This document shows positions 1 through 5,030 of a stretch of 5,030 nucleotides of DNA, one piece after another. The DNA lies in NCBI GenBank assembly GCA_019136175.1, contig JAGVUS010000413.1, positions 1 to 5,030 on the forward strand, in the 5' to 3' direction. Made by a program: the position numbers and the translations under genes. The first letter of the stretch is position 1. Each line of letters opens with the position of its first letter. The stretch is from Chloroflexota bacterium. Its GTDB lineage: Bacteria; Chloroflexota; Anaerolineae; Anaerolineales; Anaerolineaceae. Under the pieces are notes generated by a model, which was not told the DNA's origin, searched no databases, and saw nothing but the letters and a program-made list of their open reading frames with translations.

Positions 1-6
1 ACTTGC

Positions 7-13
7 GGAGGAG
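7..13 (+). promoter_or_regulatory. Shine-Dalgarno for the membrane methyltransferase gene
   Basis: GGAGGAG lies 7 bases upstream of the ATG at 21, an ideal ribosome-binding spacing. It decides the start: an in-frame TTG at position 3 would add six mostly basic residues, but would place this purine-rich motif inside the coding region and has no visible ribosome site of its own. Confidence 0.8.
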
Positions 14-20
14 AAAGCGC

Positions 21-620
21 ATGAACAACCCGATTGAGCTTCCTTTTCAGGTCAGCCTCGCGCTTGGGATTGTTGTTTTTCTTCTGCTGAGGATGTATTA
101 TTTCTTTCGTTCCCAGATTTTGCGGGATTTCCTGCCGGTTGCCTTTGAAAACCGGTGGGTCAGGATATTTGGCATTGTTGTCATGCTGGCATGGGCAGCC
201 GTTGTCATCCTCTGGCTGGTTCGGGCGGACTGGCTGGCATGGTCAGCGGTTGCCCTGCCGGAATGGCTGCGCTGGCTTGGGGTGGTCTTGATGACCACCG
301 GTCTTGGCTTGATGACCTGGGCATACGAAACGCTCGGCAGGAGCTTCCATCCCATGCCGGATGCGCGTGCCCCGCGCCAGTTAATTACCACGGGACCCTA
401 CCGGTTGATGCGCCATCCGATGTATGCAGCCATCCTGATTTCTTCCCTGGCGGTCTGCCTGGTCACTGCCAACTGGCTGATCTTTGCGCTGGCAATCCCG
501 CTGCAAATCCTGGGGTGGGTCTTCCGCATTCCACGGGAGGAAGCGCTGATGCGGGAGGAATTTGGGACAAGCTACCTGCAATATCAGGATCGGACTGGCA
601 GATTCTTCCCCCGGTTTTAA
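21..620 (+). CDS. Isoprenylcysteine carboxyl methyltransferase (ICMT)/PEMT-like membrane methyltransferase
   Basis: This is a 199-residue integral-membrane protein, predicted to transfer a methyl group from S-adenosylmethionine to a lipid or membrane-embedded acceptor. Visible hydrophobic segments lie at about residues 8-25, 47-67, 82-104 and 133-168, the last probably two helices. The family signature is GPYRLMRHPMY at 125-135, the cofactor-binding loop of ICMT/PEMT-like enzymes. It is followed by the acidic pair in PREEA (171-175), the FGxxYxxY stretch (181-188) and the terminal FFPRF. About 200 residues is normal for bacterial members. The ATG at 21 is chosen because of the strong ribosome site just before it. 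The acceptor is unknown: bacteria lack prenylated CaaX proteins, so the ICMT name describes fold, not substrate. The gene is followed 86 bp later by a same-strand exported transglycosylase. No terminator is visible after the stop, so read-through is possible. Family assignment is strong; function is open. Confidence 0.85.
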   Translation: MNNPIELPFQVSLALGIVVFLLLRMYYFFRSQILRDFLPVAFENRWVRIFGIVVMLAWAAVVILWLVRADWLAWSAVALPEWLRWLGVVLMTTGLGLMTWAYETLGRSFHPMPDARAPRQLITTGPYRLMRHPMYAAILISSLAVCLVTANWLIFALAIPLQILGWVFRIPREEALMREEFGTSYLQYQDRTGRFFPRF

Positions 621-631
621 CTTTCAGCCAG

Positions 632-665
632 TGTTAACATAACCTTCCGTATTCTGTGTTACACT
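632..665 (+). promoter_or_regulatory. Weak promoter/operator candidate upstream of the transglycosylase gene
   Basis: The 86-bp gap between the two + strand genes contains two short symmetrical elements: TGTTAACA (632-639, a perfect palindrome) and GTGTTACAC (656-664, four-base arms around one T). They share GTGTTA in the same orientation, 25 bp apart. TTAACA (634-639) resembles a -35 box and TACACT (660-665) a -10 box, but their 20-bp spacing is longer than the usual 16-18. The pair may be an operator, a poor promoter or chance. It is the only notable structure in this gap. Confidence 0.2.
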
Positions 666-706
666 TAAATATCCTTCTGGCGTGCTCGATGTGACTTACC
701 ACACCA

Positions 707-2515
707 ATGAAATCACTGCGGCGATGGCTTTCCTTTGCAGTACTGCTCACCTTCATCCTCGGAAGCATGGGGGTTGCCGGGCAGGGCAGCCTGTCCGTGC
801 GCGCGGAAACAGAACCTGCGCCTGAAACCCCCATCCGCAAGACAACCCTCACTGTGAATTACACCGCCCACGAATGGTGGCTGGTGCGCTGGTCTGATAA
901 TGACATTGCCTGCCGCTTGGTGGTGGAACATGAAGGAGTTCCCATCAGCGGGGAGGTTCTCACGTTTTGCGGCAAGACCGTACATACCACCTGGCTGAAG
1001 ACCACCCCCTGTGACCTGAACCAGGTGGGCGGAGATATGACCCAGTGCCCGGGCATGTATTTCTTTGAAGCCGGGTCCTGGCAGGCATCCCGGGAGGTGG
1101 AGGTGGAACTGCCGCTGCCTGCCGTCTGGATCACGCTGGATGGCTGCAATGAAGAACCCGGTCAAAACCGTTGTTTGCAAATGCCCACCCTCCGCCTGAC
1201 GGCAGAGGAACCCCTGCCGAATGAAACCATCATCAGCATTTCCGGCGTCTTTAATGGCGAGGGATTTACCTGCTCCGGATCCACCTGCCTGCTCCCCCTG
1301 CAAGCCACCAGCGCACAGGGGCTTGAGATGGAATTCTGGGCGGAATCCAGCTTTGGTGATTCCAGCGAGCATTACACCGCGCTGGTGCGCGTTCAGCCCT
1401 GGGGCGATTTCATGGATCCTGAGGGCATGGGCACCGGACCCCAGCTTTGGTTTGCCGACGTCATCTCCAGCCAATGGCGCGGCGGAGCACTGGCAACCTG
1501 CTCGGATATCTGGCAGGTTTTCCCCGAAATTGGCGGACCTCCCGCCTGGTTGAGCAGCCCTGCCGGTCCCGAAGACCTGTATTCCAGCTACTCGCTCTAC
1601 TTCCTGGCTGGCATGTTAATTCAAAACCAGCAGGTGGATGCCAGTTCATGTCCCAATGGCGGTCTGGCTTCACCGACGGTTGCCAATGAATGTGGTGTGG
1701 ATGTTGCTTATGATGCAGTGGTGGCATGGCAGAACCAGTTTGACGCTGAAATCTTCCAGGTCTCACAGGACCTGGGCGTACCGGCTCAACTGTTGAAAAA
1801 CGTTTTCAGCCGGGAATCCCAGTTTTGGCCTGGCATTTACAAGACCTACCAGGAAGCAGGATTGGGTCAGTTGACCGCCAATGGTGCTGATACCATGCTG
1901 CTCTGGAACCCGGAATTCTATTCGCAATTCTGCCCGCTTGTTCTGCATGTCACCCGCTGCGAACTGGGATTTGGCAACCTGGATATTACCGAACAGGAAA
2001 TGTTGAGCGGTGCCCTGGTGCGCAAGGTGAACGCCTCCTGCCCCGATTGCCCGGTGGGGATTGACCTCACCCAGGCAAACTTTAGCGTGCGAGTCTTTGC
2101 TGAAGGACTGCTCGCCAACTGTGAGCAGGTGGGGCGGTTGATTACCAACATCACCCGCTACCAGCCGCGCCAGGTCAGCTCCTACGTGGACCTGTGGCAA
2201 TTCACCCTTGCCAACTATAACGCCGGTCCCGGCTGCCTGAGCGAAGCCATCCGGGAAGCCTGGAAGGCGGCTGAACCGCTGGATTGGGAGCATGTTGCCC
2301 CCCGGCTTGATCCCGCCTGCCGCAAAGCAGTGGATTATGTGAATGATATCAGCCAGGTGCTGGGCGGGATTACCCCCACCCCCACTTCCTGGGTATATAC
2401 CCGCACTCCTTCCCCAACAAACACCCCGGGTCCATCGCCCACGCCCGGTCCCACCCAGGGCTACCCAGTGGATACCCCCACGCCGGCATCCAGCACAACG
2501 CCGGGATATCCATAA
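707..2515 (+). CDS. Exported lytic transglycosylase (SLT/GH23-like) with N-terminal beta domains and Pro/Thr tail
   Basis: This 602-residue protein is predicted to cleave peptidoglycan glycan strands outside the membrane. Residues 1-33 form a signal peptide (basic MKSLRR, hydrophobic core to about 24, cleavage likely after A33 or A24). Residues about 45-135 and 138-232 look like two beta-sandwich, Ig-like regions; 240-335 is a cysteine-containing linker. The SLT domain spans about 340-548, with the Glu-Ser pair E370-S371 (E370 the predicted general acid), GLGQLT at 385-390 in place of the usual GLMQ, and NYNAGPG at 503-509. The gap between the last two motifs is about 115 residues, roughly twice that in typical SLT domains, implying an insertion near 392-452. 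Eighteen cysteines follow the signal peptide, suggesting disulfides. The tail from 556 is rich in Pro, Thr and Ser, with no sorting motif or membrane anchor. The ATG at 707 is the first possible start after an in-frame TGA at 692, yet no Shine-Dalgarno precedes it. The fold is well supported; activity is inferred. Confidence 0.82.
   Translation: MKSLRRWLSFAVLLTFILGSMGVAGQGSLSVRAETEPAPETPIRKTTLTVNYTAHEWWLVRWSDNDIACRLVVEHEGVPISGEVLTFCGKTVHTTWLKTTPCDLNQVGGDMTQCPGMYFFEAGSWQASREVEVELPLPAVWITLDGCNEEPGQNRCLQMPTLRLTAEEPLPNETIISISGVFNGEGFTCSGSTCLLPLQATSAQGLEMEFWAESSFGDSSEHYTALVRVQPWGDFMDPEGMGTGPQLWFADVISSQWRGGALATCSDIWQVFPEIGGPPAWLSSPAGPEDLYSSYSLYFLAGMLIQNQQVDASSCPNGGLASPTVANECGVDVAYDAVVAWQNQFDAEIFQVSQDLGVPAQLLKNVFSRESQFWPGIYKTYQEAGLGQLTANGADTMLLWNPEFYSQFCPLVLHVTRCELGFGNLDITEQEMLSGALVRKVNASCPDCPVGIDLTQANFSVRVFAEGLLANCEQVGRLITNITRYQPRQVSSYVDLWQFTLANYNAGPGCLSEAIREAWKAAEPLDWEHVAPRLDPACRKAVDYVNDISQVLGGITPTPTSWVYTRTPSPTNTPGPSPTPGPTQGYPVDTPTPASSTTPGYP
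2372..2512 (+). repeat. Low-complexity Pro/Thr/Ser-rich coding tract
   Basis: Codons 556-602 of the transglycosylase gene are dominated by Pro and Thr (TPTPT, SPTNTPGPSPTPGPT, DTPTP), giving C-rich DNA runs such as those around 2371-2385. Such tails usually act as flexible, possibly glycosylated spacers in exported proteins. The tail carries GYP twice, once at residues 585-587 and once as the last three residues. No hydrophobic anchor, LPxTG-like signal or binding repeat follows. Confidence 0.75.
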
Positions 2516-2528
2516 AATACAGGTTCAT

Positions 2529-3806
2529 TCATACCGGGGCGGCTTCTGTCTGGATTGGGTTTTGATATTTCAAAACCTTCAGTATCAGGTAAACGTTAAT
2601 GAGAAGCCCTGATATTCCGTGAACAAACCCGTCCAACCCTTCGATGGTTGGAAGGTTGCTGATTTGCAGAACAATATTGAAAAGAATGACTGCAACGCGC
2701 AGGACTGCTGGCAGAAGCATCCACAAGACGATGGTTGTTTGTGGCAGGGAGGATTGTTGCCAGGCATACACCAATAACGGAATCAATACCATTACCATGT
2801 GCATGTGCGAATGCCAGGTGAATATAAGGGAGGCAGCCAGAACACCGGTCAGGTGAAGAATCATTTCTTCCGGAGATGTTTTTTCCGGCTTCGATGGAAT
2901 CAGCTTCCGGGTAAGGAGCAGGGTGAGCAACATTCCTGCCCCGGTGATGAACCAGCCCAAATTGGAAGATGTGGCTTCATTCAATCGAATCCCCGGCATT
3001 CTCCAGTTGATCATGGTTTGTGGAGCATTGGAATAAATTCCTGGAACATACTGAAACCATAAACGGAATACTTCTGTAAATCCATCCACGCCGGAAAGGA
3101 GCAGGGATCCCCCCAGGATTACCGCAGCCATTCCGCCAAAACCCCACAGGACTTTCCATTGGCGTGCCAACAGAAGCCAGGGTATGATAAGAACAAGAAT
3201 CTGCGGTTTCAGCAACATCCCTGCAAGCCACATCCCGGCAAGCAATGGCTTTCTTCTGATGAAAGCAAGCGTGAACTCACCGGCAAAAATCAATAAGAAA
3301 ACTTCCACCTGTCCCCAGTAGATATTCAACACCACTGCATAGGTGCCTGAAATTAACAGAATCAGGAACCAGTGAATCTGTTTTCCATGGGGGTTGGTTT
3401 GCTTGAGAAAATATGCCAGGTAGCCAATCAGGAGGAGGGTAGACAGGATCGTCCAGACTGTAAAACTTGAGGGAGCGTTCAGGTGGGAAATCAATGCAAA
3501 GGGTAGTATAAAAATTGGAAATAAAGGAGAGGGGACGGGGTGGAATTGGGAAAAAGGAACCTGGGGATTTGAGACCGCCAAATATTGCACTTCAGCCAGC
3601 CGGTCAAGATTATAAATGTATGGAAACCCATCTGTGATGGCAATTTTCCCGGCACTCCAGAAGGCAAGAAAATCCAACCCCATGGGATCAAATAACCCCG
3701 CCTCAATGTATGGAATCACGATGGACAAGAGGTTGAAAACGTAAAGGATCACCAGGAATATCTTGACCCATGCGAGCCAATTGAGGTTCTTATACAGCTT
3801 GTTCAT
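2529..3806 (-). CDS. GT87 (DUF2029)-type polytopic membrane glycosyltransferase, downstream copy
   Basis: This complete 425-residue polytopic membrane protein has ten or more hydrophobic segments, starting with a helix at about 11-33. GT87 enzymes, typified by mycobacterial PimE, have a GT-C fold and transfer a sugar from a polyprenyl-phosphate donor on the outer face of the membrane. The candidate catalytic Asp is D45 in GLDFLAFWSAGK, in the first loop after helix 1, the position expected for the essential Asp of PimE. Other landmarks are YWGQVEV (163-169), LLKPQ (198-202), LARQWK (213-218), INWRM (266-270) and WHSHMHM (331-337). It starts 3 bases after the stop of its upstream paralogue, with GGAG 7 bases before the ATG inside the upstream gene's last codons, so the pair is probably co-transcribed and translationally coupled. 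Its DNA looks more AT-rich than its partner's. The sugar, acceptor and product are unknown; mannosyl transfer is possible but not shown. Confidence 0.8.
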   Translation of the reverse strand: MNKLYKNLNWLAWVKIFLVILYVFNLLSIVIPYIEAGLFDPMGLDFLAFWSAGKIAITDGFPYIYNLDRLAEVQYLAVSNPQVPFSQFHPVPSPLFPIFILPFALISHLNAPSSFTVWTILSTLLLIGYLAYFLKQTNPHGKQIHWFLILLISGTYAVVLNIYWGQVEVFLLIFAGEFTLAFIRRKPLLAGMWLAGMLLKPQILVLIIPWLLLARQWKVLWGFGGMAAVILGGSLLLSGVDGFTEVFRLWFQYVPGIYSNAPQTMINWRMPGIRLNEATSSNLGWFITGAGMLLTLLLTRKLIPSKPEKTSPEEMILHLTGVLAASLIFTWHSHMHMVMVLIPLLVYAWQQSSLPQTTIVLWMLLPAVLRVAVILFNIVLQISNLPTIEGLDGFVHGISGLLINVYLILKVLKYQNPIQTEAAPV

Positions 3807-3809
3807 CGT

Positions 3810-5030
3810 TTAACTCCGGTACAGGCAAGGCTGGTTTTGGAGATGGGATTGTGCGGAAACAGGTTGATGTTTCAGAACCTGGAGAATTAACACGAGGTGG
3901 ATGATTAACCCCGATAGACCGAGGATTAAACCGCCAACTCCCTGGATCCATGGAACCAGTTTGGTAAACATCAGCGCAGCCAGGACAAGCACCAGGATTT
4001 GTAAAACAGCGGGCAGGATCGTCCAGGAAACCACGGTACGTTGCGGCAGGTTCCCGTTCAGCCAGCCAAAAATAAGGAAAGGAATCATCACCATTGCCAT
4101 GTGGATATGGGAATGCCAGGTGAAGATCAGGCTGGCAGCCAGAACCCCGGTTAACTGATGAACCAGGTGTTCTTCTGTCGGTTTTTTGTGCCTGCGCGGC
4201 AGCAGGCGCAGGCAGAGGGTACCCGTCAAAGCCATTCCCAGTCCGGCGGCAATCCAGCCAAAACTGGAATGGGTGATGCCATTGAGGTGAATTCCAAGCA
4301 TGCGCCAGTTGATCATATTTTCGGGACCGTTGGAATACATCCCGGGAAGAAACTGCGTCCAAAGCCGCGCCATTTGTAGCATGCCATCCCAGCTTCCCAG
4401 CAGGATGGAAACCAGCAGAATGACAAGCGCAGAGATGCTGAATCCCTGGATAATTTTCCATTGTCTTGCCAGCACCAGCCAGGGAAGCACCAGCACCAGC
4501 ACCTGGGGTTTTAACAGCATTCCGCCCAGCCAGAGTCCTGCCGCGATGGGCTTTTTTTCAAGGATCATACGCAGAAATTCACCTGCGATGATCAACAACC
4601 CCACCTCGACCTGCCCCCAGTAAAAATTTTGATACACCGCATAGGAGCTGATCGACAGAATGAGGAGCAGGGTGGGGAATGCCCGGGTCTTTGGTTTCAA
4701 GTGGCGGATCAGAAAGACCAGGTATCCAACCAGTGCCAAAGAATTGAAGACCGTCCAAAGCCAGTATGCCGGGGAGGCATCCAGTGATGCAATCAATGTA
4801 AATGGGAGAATGAAAAAAGGGAACAGCGAGACTGGAAACGGCAGGAATTCCGTTACAGAGATACCCGGGTCGCGCAGTGCGGAATATTGAATTTGTGCCA
4901 GTGTTTCCAGGTCATAGACGGAGGAAAATGAATTGGACAGGGCGGCTTTTCCAGCGCTCCAGAATGCCAGTAAATCAAAACCAACGGGGTGAAAAATCCC
5001 GTTGGCAAGATATTCATATCCGAACATTGC
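3810..5030 (-). CDS. GT87 (DUF2029)-type polytopic membrane glycosyltransferase, upstream copy, 5' partial
   Basis: This is the paralogue of the next gene on the same strand, cut by the right edge of the window. At least 405 residues are visible. The first in-window ATG (5025-5027) is probably not the start: frame-matched to the neighbour, it corresponds to residue 28, so the first membrane helix (about 27 residues) should lie beyond the window, and the codon before the ATG (GCA, 5028-5030) keeps the frame open. Counting from that ATG, landmarks are GFDLLAFWSAGK with candidate catalytic Asp D18, YWGQVEV (136-142), LLKPQ (171-175), LARQWK (186-191), INWRM (239-243) and WHSHIHM (304-310). All are exactly 27 less than in the neighbour, so the two align with essentially no gaps; about half the residues match by eye. 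The C-terminus is seven residues longer. It is probably the first or an internal gene of an operon whose promoter is outside the window. Predicted role: polyprenyl-phosphate-sugar-dependent transfer at the outer membrane face; substrate unknown. Confidence 0.8.
   Translation of the reverse strand, partial: AMFGYEYLANGIFHPVGFDLLAFWSAGKAALSNSFSSVYDLETLAQIQYSALRDPGISVTEFLPFPVSLFPFFILPFTLIASLDASPAYWLWTVFNSLALVGYLVFLIRHLKPKTRAFPTLLLILSISSYAVYQNFYWGQVEVGLLIIAGEFLRMILEKKPIAAGLWLGGMLLKPQVLVLVLPWLVLARQWKIIQGFSISALVILLVSILLGSWDGMLQMARLWTQFLPGMYSNGPENMINWRMLGIHLNGITHSSFGWIAAGLGMALTGTLCLRLLPRRHKKPTEEHLVHQLTGVLAASLIFTWHSHIHMAMVMIPFLIFGWLNGNLPQRTVVSWTILPAVLQILVLVLAALMFTKLVPWIQGVGGLILGLSGLIIHLVLILQVLKHQPVSAQSHLQNQPCLYRS
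3814..3817 (-). promoter_or_regulatory. Shine-Dalgarno for the downstream GT87 gene, inside the upstream gene
   Basis: On the minus strand GGAG falls in the last two sense codons (CGG AGT) of the upstream glycosyltransferase gene, followed by TAA, ACG and then the ATG of the next gene. The 7-base gap to the ATG (3804-3806) is optimal. Stop and start so close together favour translational coupling and support that ATG as the true start. Confidence 0.7.

Noticed and set aside
155..637. 160-codon open frame overlapping the methyltransferase in another + frame
   Set aside because: The methyltransferase frame carries the GPYRLMRHPMY signature and a good ribosome site; the alternative shows no coherent features.
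713..1474. 253-codon antisense open frame opposite the transglycosylase N-terminal half
   Set aside because: The + strand frame has a signal peptide, SLT motifs and continuous coding to 2515; the antisense product shows no recognisable domain and looks like a shadow.
1763..2293. 176-codon antisense open frame opposite the SLT domain
   Set aside because: It lies opposite the conserved catalytic motifs and has no domain features of its own; treated as a shadow.
2483..2504. Possible hairpin with CCGGC and GCCGG arms near the end of the transglycosylase gene
   Set aside because: The stem is only 5 bp with a 12-base loop, lies inside the coding tail, and is not followed by a T-run, so it is not a convincing terminator.
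2504..2511. Perfect palindrome GGATATCC just before the transglycosylase stop
   Set aside because: An 8-base palindrome is expected by chance in a window this size and nothing nearby supports a regulatory role.
3790..4461. Long 223-codon open frame on the minus strand inside the upstream GT87 gene
   Set aside because: It overlaps the gene in another frame, lacks family motifs or membrane segments, and its composition is that expected of a frameshifted reading of the true gene.
5025..5027. ATG as the start of the upstream GT87 gene
   Set aside because: It matches residue 28 of the paralogue, which would delete the first membrane helix just before the catalytic loop; the frame stays open to the window edge, so the gene is better called 5' partial.

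Overview
The window looks like bacterial chromosomal DNA, most likely from Chloroflexota, class Anaerolineae. This placement rests on medium GC (40-65% in the 60-base lines I counted by hand), a secreted transglycosylase with a Pro/Thr-rich 'TPTPT' tail typical of exported proteins in that group, and an N-terminal region whose style I associate with Anaerolineae. It is an inference from pattern familiarity, not a database match. I saw no mobile element, CRISPR array, tRNA or rRNA.

Layout, left to right. Positions 21-620 (+) encode a complete small integral-membrane methyltransferase of the isoprenylcysteine carboxyl methyltransferase/PEMT-like superfamily, preceded by a strong Shine-Dalgarno. 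An 86-bp gap (621-706) holds two short palindromic elements and a weak promoter candidate. Positions 707-2515 (+) encode a 602-residue exported protein: signal peptide, two probable beta-sandwich regions, a cysteine-rich linker, a divergent lytic-transglycosylase (SLT, GH23-like) catalytic domain with an extra cysteine-containing insertion, and a Pro/Thr-rich tail.

The right half lies on the opposite strand. Two tandem paralogous polytopic glycosyltransferases of the GT87 type (DUF2029, PimE-like GT-C fold) run leftwards. The upstream copy (3810-5030) loses its N-terminus at the window edge. The downstream copy (2529-3806) is complete and starts 3 bases after the stop of the first. They form a two-gene translationally coupled unit, convergent with the transglycosylase gene across only 13 bp.

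Together the genes suggest a cell-envelope neighbourhood: peptidoglycan cleavage, lipid-linked sugar transfer on the outer face of the membrane, and a membrane methyltransferase of unknown substrate. The + strand and - strand genes are not co-transcribed, so a shared pathway is not demonstrated. I found no clear evidence of a wholly new system. The most unusual items are the cysteine-rich, insertion-bearing transglycosylase and the gap-free paralogous GT87 pair with its shared His-rich motif.
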